In this document: one piece after another, positions 1 through 6,363 of the stretch
How the letters are laid out: every line of letters begins with the position of its first letter
Position numbering within the stretch: the stretch's first letter is position 1
Made by a program: the position numbers and the translations under genes
Assembly (NCBI GenBank): GCA_021160845.1
Contig: JAGHBT010000163.1
Coordinates: 1 to 7,076 of the forward strand
From: a bacterium
GTDB taxonomy: Bacteria; Krumholzibacteriota; Krumholzibacteriia; Krumholzibacteriales; WJIX01
Direction of reading: 5' to 3'
DNA length: 7,076 nt
Notes under the pieces: generated by a model
The model's database searches: none
The model's input: only the letters and a program-made list of their open reading frames with translations
What the model was told of the DNA's origin: nothing

Positions 1-799
1 AAACAGAACCATTCCCCGCGCTGGTACTGTCTATTTTGTTGTATTTCTCCTGCCCATAGTGACCTGATACTCCGAGAGAGAGGGTTCCCTCCTTGGCACA
101 TTTGGTTGTAATTCCAATGTGCCCCTGAACTGCAGGCATAGCGGCGTCAGCGCCATTGTTAACTCCGTCTCCGGCAACAACTTTTAAAACATTTGTTGTA
201 TCATTGGTAACACTAAAATCACCGCCCATATTTCTGGTAACGGCCAAATCGAGATTAAATTTAGCATTCTTGCTGACATCCGCCCAAGTTGAAAGTCTAA
301 TCTGCGGTCTTCTGTATCCGATATTTCCTTCACCCCAGGCCACACTGTAGTTGACGGTTTTCGGTACAAGCGGAGAGATGACATCCCAGGTTTGTCCGGC
401 GAGTAAAGACCACTTTTTCCCCGTTATTTTGAAATAGGCGTGTCTTAACATGGGTGTAGCTTTATTTACGGAAGCGGCCCCAGCTCCGAAAAGATCGAAT
501 TCAAAAGTGGCTTTAGTTTTGAAAGATTCTTCTTTCCAGAGAAAGTCAAAACCCATTCTACTCTCTTTTGTGCCAAAATAAAGGGCATTATCCGCCTCAT
601 TATACGCGGGTACATAGAGATGGAAATCCCCGGGATAGATCTGAGCGTTATCATAGCTCATATCTGTTTTGAAATAGCCATGAAAGTTAAAATCATAATT
701 CCGGCTGTTCTTTCCGCTTTCCACTCCCGATACAGGCTGAGATAAAAGCAGAACGACCATTGTTGTTGTTAGTAAAGAAGAAATGCTTATCCTCTTCAT
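1..799 (-). CDS. DcaP-like / porin-type outer-membrane beta-barrel protein (5' part, runs off the window)
   Basis: Reading the minus strand from the ATG at 799-797 gives an uninterrupted frame of 266 codons to the window edge, so the C-terminus is missing. The start has an ideal AGGAGG-type ribosome binding site (804-809). Residues 1-25 form a signal peptide (MKR, hydrophobic stretch to about 19, QPVSG). After this comes a first strand beginning GYFKTDMSYD (41-50) and alternating hydrophobic/polar strands rich in Tyr, Trp and Phe. Motifs LRHAYF (118-123), LAGQTWD (133-139) and NIGYRRPQIRLS (159-170) resemble DcaP-like trimeric porins and related barrel porins, as I recall that family. The expected role is diffusion of small solutes across the outer membrane; the substrate cannot be told. 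The gene is divergent from the Tricorn homologue and has its own promoter and long leader. Barrel assignment is firm, exact family less so. Confidence 0.85.
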   Translation of the reverse strand, partial: MKRISISSLLTTTMVVLLLSQPVSGVESGKNSRNYDFNFHGYFKTDMSYDNAQIYPGDFHLYVPAYNEADNALYFGTKESRMGFDFLWKEESFKTKATFEFDLFGAGAASVNKATPMLRHAYFKITGKKWSLLAGQTWDVISPLVPKTVNYSVAWGEGNIGYRRPQIRLSTWADVSKNAKFNLDLAVTRNMGGDFSVTNDTTNVLKVVAGDGVNNGADAAMPAVQGHIGITTKCAKEGTLSLGVSGHYGQEKYNKIDSTSAGNGSV

Positions 800-937
800 C
801 AAACCCTCCTTATTAGCGCGGAACCGGCATTGCGGTTTCCGGCTCATAGCTTGTGCCTTCGATCCTAATTTAGCTTGGCTGAAGGAGCGACGGAAACCCG
901 TTTCAGGCGGTCATCCTTGCGCCTTAACCATCTTTTG
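800..937 (-). promoter_or_regulatory. Structured 5' leader of the porin gene
   Basis: About 138 nt lie between the predicted transcription start and the ATG, long for a simple leader. On the RNA (minus) strand I see GGCG/CGCC pairing (906-923), ACGG/CCGT with a 4-nt loop (890-901), CCTTC/GAAGG (856-860 with 881-885), and a stronger hairpin GGAAACCG/CGGTTCC with one bulged A (820-840), about 10 nt upstream of the ribosome binding site. There is no U-run after that hairpin, so it is not an obvious terminator. I compared it by eye with c-di-GMP-I, cobalamin, SAM, TPP, FMN and fluoride motifs and did not find a convincing match. It may be a regulatory leader of unknown type or simply a stabilising 5' UTR. 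Confidence 0.4.
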
Positions 938-943
938 TTTATT

Positions 944-972
944 TATTTAGAATAATTACCCCTGTCTGTCAA
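944..972 (-). promoter_or_regulatory. Promoter for the porin gene
   Basis: On the minus strand a perfect -35 box TTGACA (972-967) is followed by a 17-bp spacer and TAAATA (949-944), a poor but A/T-rich -10 box. Transcription would start near 937. The perfect -35 element and spacing carry the call; the -10 match is only 3 of 6. Confidence 0.5.
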
Positions 973-1171
973 CCTATTATTTTTTAACTGGAAAGTACTT
1001 CTCCCCATTTTTCGCGAGTTTCGATATTTTAGAGGGATCGTGTTTTCAAGGCCGGGGGCATATTTCATACGTCTTTAGGATGGTCACTTTGTGCTTATGC
1101 CTGCTCCTTTTGATTTTAGTTGGCTTAATACTAAAGCGACGGATATGTTCTCTCTTGCTGTTTTTAATAAT
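973..1171. other. Central part of the divergent intergenic region, no gene seen
   Basis: This stretch separates the back-to-back promoters of the porin and protease genes. I find no supported gene. A short minus-strand frame that crosses it would need a TTG start and has no good ribosome binding site. The one notable structure is a perfect 6-bp inverted repeat TTTAGT-N9-ACTAAA (1115-1135), placed about 37 bp upstream of the protease -35 box, where an activator or repressor could bind. That function is conjecture. Confidence 0.35.
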
Positions 1172-1201
1172 TTGACCTTTATACAGGTTATCTGATAGAA
1201 T
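1172..1201 (+). promoter_or_regulatory. Promoter for the Tricorn protease homologue
   Basis: TTGACC (1172-1177), an 18-bp spacer and TAGAAT (1196-1201) match the housekeeping sigma consensus at 5 of 6 positions in each box. Transcription would start near 1208, giving a leader of about 73 nt before the ATG at 1281. Confidence 0.6.
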
Positions 1202-1267
1202 GCCGGTTTGAACGCGACCGAAATTCAACCTACAGGTTTTTGCAACTTATTTTACAACTTAAATGGG

Positions 1268-1273
1268 AAGGAG
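1268..1273 (+). promoter_or_regulatory. Ribosome binding site that sets the protease start at 1281
   Basis: AAGGAG lies 7 nt before the ATG at 1281. An in-frame ATG at 1263 would place this site inside the coding region and has no purine-rich site of its own, so 1281 is preferred. It also puts a normal signal peptide at the N-terminus. Confidence 0.75.
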
Positions 1274-1280
1274 TAACACT

Positions 1281-4200
1281 ATGAGCTCGAGTAGATTTAT
1301 TGGCGGAGTGGTGCCGCGGAGTCTTGCCGGGATGACATTTCTTGTAATCCTGGGAATTGTTCTTTTCTCCGGTACCGGCAACGCGTCGGTTGAAAAACCG
1401 ATAATGAGATTTCCCGATATATATGAAGATACGGTTGTCTTTGTCTATGGAGAAGACATCTGGTCGGTATCGGTAGAGGGAGGTGTGGCAACGAGGCTTA
1501 CAATCAGTGAGGGGATTGAACGGTTTCCTAAGTTCTCGCCGGATGGTTCGATGATTGCTTTTACCGGTCAGTATGATGGGAATGTCGATGTCTATGTGAT
1601 GAATGTTCACGGAGGAAATATTACAAGAGTGACATATCACCCCGGGTATGATGAGGTGGTCGGCTGGCATCCTGTGAAGAACAAAATTATATTCCGTTCG
1701 GACAGGAAGAGCTTCAGCAGATTCTATCGTTTGTTTCTTATATCTCCGGACGGAAGCTATCCGGAAGAAATGATTATGCATGAAGCGGTTCAGGGGAGCT
1801 TTTCCCCCGATGGCAAAAAGATAGCCTACAACCGTATTTCAAGGGAGTCCAGGACATGGAAGCGGTATCGTGGAGGTACCGCTCAGCAGCTTTATCTTTT
1901 TGACTTTGATAAGATGAATGATAGAAAGCTAACCGATTTTACAGGAACTAACCGTATCCCGATGTGGATTGGGGACAAGATATATTTCAGTTCCGATAGT
2001 GATGGTGTATTAAATATTTTCTCATGTGATCCGGGTGCAGGCAAAGACAAGATCGAACAAATTACACATCATAAGGAGTACGATGTTCGTCGGCCGAGCA
2101 AGGGTGGCAAGAATATTGTGTATGAATTGGGCGGCACACTCCGGGTGCTCGATACTGTGTCCGGAAACTCGAAAGAAATACCGGTCCGGATAAAAACTGA
2201 TGCCCCCGAGGTTCGCCCAACTCTGATTGAAGTTAAAGATAATATAACAAATGTGGATTGTTCTCCGGGCGGAGAGAGGGCGCTTGTTACCGCTCGAGGC
2301 GAAGTCTTTACCATTCCCTCCGAGCATGGGCCTACCAGAAACTTGACATCTGATTCCGGAGCCAGGGACAGGGGTGCCGTCTGGTCTCCGGACGGAAAGA
2401 GTATCGCTTATATTTCTGATAAAAGCGGTGAGTATGAGATATATATTATCGATTCGCGTGGAAAAGGAAAGGCGGTCAAACTCACTGAAAACGAGGATGG
2501 ATACCGGCATTCACTTCTCTGGTCTCCCGACAGCAAAAAGATAGCCTTTGCGGATCAGACTCTTGCCTGCTATTACATCGAAGTGGAAAAGGGCGATGTA
2601 ACATTTGTAGACAGAGCTGAATATGAAAATGTTGATGTCTCGCTTGATAAGAAACCTATTCATGATTACTGCTGGTCACCGGACAGCAAATACCTGGGCT
2701 ATTCAAAGATGAATGAAGATCAAATCTACCAGATTTATATCTATTCTTTGGGGCGGGATAAGAGTAATTGCGCGAGCAGCGGAATATTTAACGATTTTGG
2801 CCCTGTTTTCTCCAGTGATGGAAAGCGTATTTTCTTTATTTCCAATAGACGCTTTGATCCCACATACTGTGATTTTGAGTGGGAGATGGTATATAAGAAG
2901 GCTGCCGCGATTTGTTGCCTGACCTTGCAAAAAAACGGCGAACCTCTGTTGAAATTCAGGAGTGATGAGGTTGAGGAACCGAAGAAAGACAAAAAAGAAG
3001 AAAAGGAAGAAGAGAAAACGGAAGTGAAGATAGATTTTGATGGCCTTGCGGGCAGGCTTGAAATGCTGCCCATGGAGCCTGGTAACTACCGTCAGCTTTC
3101 AGTCAATAAATCCTCGCTCTTTTATCTCAACAAGGAAGAGGGAGATTTCAACCACTTTGAGTTCAGGGCATTTGGGCCTCGTGACCTCTTTTCATTCAGT
3201 TTTGAGGATCGTGAAGAAAAGACAATAATTAAATCTGTCGACAACTATAGGCTTTCCAACGATGGAGAGCACGTTGTTTATAAAAGAGGGGAAAGTGTAG
3301 GTATAATAAGTTCTGACGCTGAATATTCAGAAGGAAAGGATATTGATCTGTCTGATCTTAAAATGCGGCTCGATCCCCTTGCCGAGTGGAAACAGATGTT
3401 CTATGAAGCCTGGCGAATGGAACGCGACTTCTACTATGAACCGGGAATGCATGGGCTGAACTGGGATGCCATGAAGGCGAAATACGAGAAGCTCTTACCC
3501 CGTTTATCCTGTAGACATGACATTGGTTATCTTATCGGTGAATTAATCGGGGAATTAAATACATCTCATACCTATGAATTCGGTGGTGATTACAGAAGAT
3601 GGGTGAGTGGGGTTAGTGTTGGGATGCTTGGAGTCGACTGGGAAGCCGACAGTAAGAAAGGTCGTTACCGTTTCTCTAAGATTTACAAGGTGGCGGACTG
3701 GACAAGGGATATCCTGCCGCCGCTCGCGAGGCCCGGAGTCAATGTAAAAGAAAATGATTATCTGATCAAGGTAAACGGAATTGATGTTAGGACTGAAAAT
3801 AACATATACAGTTATTTCCAGGATCTTGCAGGGGAACAGGTTACAATATTGGTTTCACAGAACTCTGACGGCAGGGAGGCGCGTGCGGCGACAGTTAAAC
3901 CCCTTGGGGGAGAGCGTACACTGCGTTATCTTGACTGGGTGGAGCACAACAGGATGGTCGCGTCCAGAGAGTCTAATGGAGAGATAGGGTATATCCATCT
4001 TCCTGATACATATCTGGGTTCCGCCCGGGAATTCCCAAAATATTTCTATTCACAGACTAGAAAGAAGGGATTAATTGTTGACGGGAGATTTAACGGTGGA
4101 GGCCTCAATCCGGCTATTTTCCTGAGGCGCCTCAGGAGAGCGCCCTTGACATACTGGACGAGAAGGTACTCTCACGATCAGACTTCACCATCCGTAGCGA

Positions 4201-4589
4201 CGAGAGCACATATGGTTTGCCTCACAAACAAGCAAGCGGGCTCCGGCGGTGACGAGTTGCCGATGGAATTTCAGATGACAGGAATGGGGCCTGTTATTGG
4301 GACCAGAACATGGGGTGGTCTCGTCGGCGTTTCGATGTGGATAAGTATGATCGATGGGGGTGGAATTTCCGCTCCGGACTACAGAGTTTATGATAGGGAC
4401 GGTGGTTGGATAGTAGAGAATAGAGGGATAGAGCCTGATATAGTTATTGATCTTGATCCGGTCGAAATTTCCAAAGGGTATGACGCTCAGCTTATGAAGG
4501 CGATTGAGGTTCTTAAGGAAAAGATCAAAAATGAACCGAGGCCTTGGCCGCAGCACGGTTCTTATCCGGATGATGAATTTATGAAGTGA
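1281..4589 (+). CDS. Exported Tricorn protease homologue (S41 family serine protease with beta-propellers and PDZ)
   Basis: The 1102-residue product, close to the usual family length, is a Tricorn-type peptidase that would degrade peptides. Residues 1-39 look like a signal peptide ending in a GNA cleavage site, so it probably acts in the periplasm, unlike cytosolic archaeal Tricorn. WD40-like (PD40) blade motifs of the form [FW]SPDG recur at 85, 174, 368, 414 and 465, with a variant at 510, consistent with the two N-terminal propellers. A Glu/Lys linker spans 562-583. The catalytic core starts near 697; Ser762-His763 (NTSH) match archaeal Ser745-His746. A PDZ domain occupies about 780-880 (NDYLIKVNG at 825-833). 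NGGG (938-941) fits the oxyanion-hole loop, Ser988 in AGSGGDE the nucleophile, and Glu1046 in VENRGIEPD the last catalytic residue. All catalytic residues are present, so activity is expected. The gene is monocistronic between its own promoter and terminator. Family assignment is secure; location is inferred. Confidence 0.95.
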   Translation: MSSSRFIGGVVPRSLAGMTFLVILGIVLFSGTGNASVEKPIMRFPDIYEDTVVFVYGEDIWSVSVEGGVATRLTISEGIERFPKFSPDGSMIAFTGQYDGNVDVYVMNVHGGNITRVTYHPGYDEVVGWHPVKNKIIFRSDRKSFSRFYRLFLISPDGSYPEEMIMHEAVQGSFSPDGKKIAYNRISRESRTWKRYRGGTAQQLYLFDFDKMNDRKLTDFTGTNRIPMWIGDKIYFSSDSDGVLNIFSCDPGAGKDKIEQITHHKEYDVRRPSKGGKNIVYELGGTLRVLDTVSGNSKEIPVRIKTDAPEVRPTLIEVKDNITNVDCSPGGERALVTARGEVFTIPSEHGPTRNLTSDSGARDRGAVWSPDGKSIAYISDKSGEYEIYIIDSRGKGKAVKLTENEDGYRHSLLWSPDSKKIAFADQTLACYYIEVEKGDVTFVDRAEYENVDVSLDKKPIHDYCWSPDSKYLGYSKMNEDQIYQIYIYSLGRDKSNCASSGIFNDFGPVFSSDGKRIFFISNRRFDPTYCDFEWEMVYKKAAAICCLTLQKNGEPLLKFRSDEVEEPKKDKKEEKEEEKTEVKIDFDGLAGRLEMLPMEPGNYRQLSVNKSSLFYLNKEEGDFNHFEFRAFGPRDLFSFSFEDREEKTIIKSVDNYRLSNDGEHVVYKRGESVGIISSDAEYSEGKDIDLSDLKMRLDPLAEWKQMFYEAWRMERDFYYEPGMHGLNWDAMKAKYEKLLPRLSCRHDIGYLIGELIGELNTSHTYEFGGDYRRWVSGVSVGMLGVDWEADSKKGRYRFSKIYKVADWTRDILPPLARPGVNVKENDYLIKVNGIDVRTENNIYSYFQDLAGEQVTILVSQNSDGREARAATVKPLGGERTLRYLDWVEHNRMVASRESNGEIGYIHLPDTYLGSAREFPKYFYSQTRKKGLIVDGRFNGGGLNPAIFLRRLRRAPLTYWTRRYSHDQTSPSVATRAHMVCLTNKQAGSGGDELPMEFQMTGMGPVIGTRTWGGLVGVSMWISMIDGGGISAPDYRVYDRDGGWIVENRGIEPDIVIDLDPVEISKGYDAQLMKAIEVLKEKIKNEPRPWPQHGSYPDDEFMK

Positions 4590-4665
4590 AACGGCTGTGT
4601 CTTTGTGTGATTGATTATGCCCCGGAATATGGGGGCGCTACGACTAATAAAGTTTCTACTCGGTC

Positions 4666-4701
4666 AAAAGGGGGCGCCTTATGAAAGGTGTCCCCCTTTT
4701 T
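4666..4701 (+). terminator. Intrinsic terminator after the protease gene
   Basis: AAAAGGGGGCGCC (4666-4678) pairs with GGTGTCCCCCTTTT through an 8-nt loop, with one bulged T and one G-T pair, and ends in a run of five T (4697-4701). The A-run on the left arm means it could also work on the minus strand. It lies 77 bp after the stop codon. Confidence 0.88.
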
Positions 4702-4833
4702 GCGCAATTAATCAACCTTCCGCGGTTTGTTTGTAAAGATGGATATTTATTTCCGCGGGGGATAATGATCCTATTGTTCTGCCGTTCATTTTTGCGCTAC
4801 CGTGAAATTATTTATTTTGTTTCATATTTAGGG
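4702..4833. other. Intergenic stretch before the secreted-protein operon, no gene seen
   Basis: Between the protease terminator and the next promoter I see no coding frame with a ribosome binding site. Two short sequence symmetries occur: the 8-mer TTCCGCGG twice, and TGAAA-N12-TTTCA (4803-4824) ending 9 bp before the -35 box. The A/T-rich stretch 4806-4830 could act as an UP element. Confidence 0.4.
4718..4758 (+). repeat. Two copies of TTCCGCGG, 33 bp apart
   Basis: The 8-mer TTCCGCGG, containing the palindrome CCGCGG, occurs at 4718-4725 and 4751-4758. Spacing is close to three helical turns, so the copies would face the same side of the DNA. This may be an operator pair or chance. Confidence 0.35.
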
Positions 4834-4862
4834 TTGACAGAAAGGGAAGGTATATGTTAAAC
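4834..4862 (+). promoter_or_regulatory. Promoter of the three-gene secreted-protein operon
   Basis: A perfect TTGACA (4834-4839), a 17-bp spacer and TTAAAC (4857-4862) form a candidate housekeeping promoter; start near 4869. The -10 box is weak (3 of 6), much as in the porin promoter, so an activator may be needed. The inverted repeat TGAAA-N12-TTTCA at 4803-4824 is suitably placed for one. Confidence 0.5.
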
Positions 4863-4868
4863 TCTTTT

Positions 4869-4995
4869 ATGTCGAGTAAGTAAATTCGAAGGAATTTCAA
4901 CGAGGCACGGTTTAGCAAGGTGGTGTAAGGAAATTACCTTTTCCGTGTAGTTAAAAAAGAGGTCCCGAACCTTTTTGGTTTAGGAGGTTAGAAAG
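4869..4995 (+). promoter_or_regulatory. Structured 5' leader of the operon
   Basis: About 127 nt of leader contain three potential stem-loops. The first is AAATTC/GAATTT around a 4-nt loop (4882-4897). The second is a two-part stem with CACGG/CCGTG outside (4906-4910, 4943-4947) and AAGGT/ACCTT inside (4917-4921, 4936-4940). The third is AACC/GGTT (4968-4980), directly before the ribosome binding site AGGAGG (4982-4987). AACCT (4968-4972) can instead pair with AGGTT (4985-4989), which would cover the ribosome binding site. This allows, but does not prove, control of translation by alternative folding. No known riboswitch class was recognised. Confidence 0.4.
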
Positions 4996-5634
4996 ATGAT
5001 CAAAGGAAAAGTATTACTTTTCGCTTTGCTGCTGGTGTTAGCAACGTCTGTATATGCGGGTGAAGTAGATGACTGTTTGAGTACAGTGTCATTGAGTGCC
5101 TCACCTCTGCATGTACTTATTTGCCCCGCTGGTGATTTTCAGGATATGGGAGACGACTGTGGTGGTTATATTATGATAACCGCACTAGACGGCTCCGGGA
5201 ATGGTATTCCCAATATTCCGTGGACAGATTTTTGGCTTGATGCTTGTGATGGTGCTCAAGCGCTTTATCTTTGCGCTGGAGCAGTAACTGCAGATTCGAT
5301 GACTAACTCTCTTGGTCAGACTACAATTTCCGATCCGATAAGCGGAGGCGGATGCATAACATCAGGAGGAGTCTTTGTCGCGATTCAGAACAACCAGATT
5401 TTGGAATCGCCTGACTGTACCGATCCTGTTTGTCTTGATATGGAGATTAAGAGCCCGGATCTGACTGCAAACGGAATAGTTGACTTAACCGACTTTAGTC
5501 AGTTCGGTAACGCTTACGGTTCATCATCTGGTGATACTAACTATGATGATTGTTGTGATTTCAATAATGACAACGCTGTTGGCCTGAGTGATTTTAGTCT
5601 CTTTGGGAATCATTATCAGCATGAATGCCAGTAG
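4996..5634 (+). CDS. Small secreted protein with Ig-like region and C-terminal dockerin-type repeats
   Basis: The product has 212 residues. Start is fixed by AGGAGG at 4982-4987. Residues 1-21 are a signal peptide with a VYA cleavage site. Residues about 28-150 look like a bacterial Ig-like beta-sandwich (strand-like YIMITALDGSGNGIPNI at 58-74, then NSLGQTT and GGVFVAIQN). The C-terminus carries two dockerin-type calcium loops: D155-x-T-x-N159-G-x-x-x-x-x-D166 followed by DFSQFGNAY, and D188-x-N-x-D192-x-x-x-x-x-x-D199 followed by DFSLFGNHY. The mature protein has 11 cysteines, so disulfides and an oxidising location are likely, with at least one cysteine unpaired or intermolecular. Dockerins bind cohesins in cellulosomes, but similar repeats occur widely in non-cellulolytic secreted proteins. 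No catalytic domain is present, which suggests a structural or binding role. It is first in an operon with two other secreted proteins. Confidence 0.85.
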   Translation: MIKGKVLLFALLLVLATSVYAGEVDDCLSTVSLSASPLHVLICPAGDFQDMGDDCGGYIMITALDGSGNGIPNIPWTDFWLDACDGAQALYLCAGAVTADSMTNSLGQTTISDPISGGGCITSGGVFVAIQNNQILESPDCTDPVCLDMEIKSPDLTANGIVDLTDFSQFGNAYGSSSGDTNYDDCCDFNNDNAVGLSDFSLFGNHYQHECQ

Positions 5635-5697
5635 AGAAATCTATCGACTTTAAAGGTGTTTTCATCTATTGAGCTGCTTAAGTAAAGGAGTTAGATA

Positions 5698-6273
5698 ATG
5701 AAGAAAGTATTGTTTTTAATGTCAGTTGCTCTCCTGATTCCGGGAATGTTGCTGGCGCAAGCGACATTGGGGGTGTATCACGAGGGTAGTCTTTCCATCA
5801 ATCCCCCTGGGGCGGGTGTCCCGTTTACAGCTTACCTGTATGTTTTTACGGATCATCAAGTATCAGGTATCCAGTATATGCTTGAGACACCGAGTGACCC
5901 TAGTCACGCTCAATTTAATTATGTTAGTGTGAGCTATCCGCAGTATATGTCTTTGTATATGGGTGATCCATGGACAGGGCATGAGATTGTATATTATCCG
6001 GCTATATCAACTTATCCTAACGGATACGCCATTTTGGCCGAATATACATTCGTTGCTATGATGGATTGTGAAGATATGTATGATTATATGATCAATGTTG
6101 TGGGTGACCCTAATGGGATTTCAGATCCTGCATTTCCCGATCCTGATCTCTATGGTACATATCCCCCGGACATGTATCATTTTGGTGTTACCGGTATGTC
6201 ATCGGTAGTTTGTCCGCTTGGCACTCCCACTGAGAACGAGAGTTGGGGAGCTGTTAAGTCGATGTACAAATAA
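5698..6273 (+). CDS. Small secreted beta-rich protein with C-terminal SWGAVKS tail (paralogue 1)
   Basis: I do not recognise a named family. AAGGAG at 5685-5690 supports the start, 63 bp after the preceding stop. Residues 1-22 form a signal peptide (MKKVLFLMSVALLIPGMLLAQA). The mature part is rich in Tyr, Pro, Asp and Gly, with strand-like segments PFTAYLYVF (42-50), VSGIQYMLE (55-63) and YAILAEYTFVAM (110-121), and two cysteines (124, 172). The order of strands vaguely recalls cohesin-type beta-sandwiches, which is only a suggestion. The last residues SWGAVKSMYK (182-191) follow an acidic/polar linker (PTENE) and match the end of the next gene's product almost exactly. The protein also aligns with that neighbour along its length, so the two are tandem paralogues. 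It is probably a surface or extracellular structural protein; no catalytic motif is visible. Confidence 0.82.
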   Translation: MKKVLFLMSVALLIPGMLLAQATLGVYHEGSLSINPPGAGVPFTAYLYVFTDHQVSGIQYMLETPSDPSHAQFNYVSVSYPQYMSLYMGDPWTGHEIVYYPAISTYPNGYAILAEYTFVAMMDCEDMYDYMINVVGDPNGISDPAFPDPDLYGTYPPDMYHFGVTGMSSVVCPLGTPTENESWGAVKSMYK

Positions 6274-6290
6274 TTTGGTTTAGTTGGTTT

Positions 6291-6318
6291 GTGGCTGGGT
6301 GAAACTCCATCCAGCCAC
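6291..6318 (+). other. Intercistronic stem-loop between the paralogous genes
   Basis: GTGGCTGGGTG (6291-6301) pairs over 11 positions, one of them G-T, with CATCCAGCCAC (6308-6318) around a 6-nt loop. There is no T-run after it, so it is unlikely to terminate transcription. It may stabilise or process the mRNA and so set different amounts of the two flanking products. Confidence 0.65.
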
Positions 6319-6363
6319 GGAGCAGCAATAGAGCCGTATTAGACTTTGTGAGAGGAGCAAAAA

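Noticed and set aside
156..654. Short frames on both strands in the first 700 bases
   Set aside because: They lie in other frames of the porin gene, whose own frame is open from 799 to the window edge with a signal peptide and barrel-like strands.
800..937. c-di-GMP-I riboswitch in the porin leader
   Set aside because: Fragments such as GAAA, GCACAA and AGCCGG resemble parts of the motif, but the GACGCAAAGCC-type core and the order of elements are missing.
1046..1228. Minus-strand frame of 60 codons in the divergent intergenic region
   Set aside because: It needs a TTG start, has no good ribosome binding site, is rich in Lys/Arg/Ile without any domain-like pattern, and overlaps the protease promoter.
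1263..1280. Upstream ATG at 1263 as protease start
   Set aside because: The AAGGAG site at 1268-1273 would lie inside the gene, and nothing before 1263 resembles a ribosome binding site.
1230..1781. Minus-strand frame of 183 codons opposite the start of the protease gene
   Set aside because: It is antisense to the signal peptide and first propeller blades of a clear Tricorn homologue; its His/Arg/Ser-rich product has no recognisable domain.
2022..2510. Minus-strand frame of 162 codons inside the protease gene
   Set aside because: It is the complement of conserved propeller coding sequence and has no protein-like features.
4185..4556. Minus-strand frame of 123 codons opposite the catalytic domain
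   Set aside because: It mirrors the region coding for Ser988 and Glu1046 of the protease, so it is a shadow.
4619..4636. GCCCC/GGGGC stem shortly after the protease stop as a terminator
   Set aside because: The stem is only 5 bp and has no T-run; the structure at 4666-4701 is far stronger.
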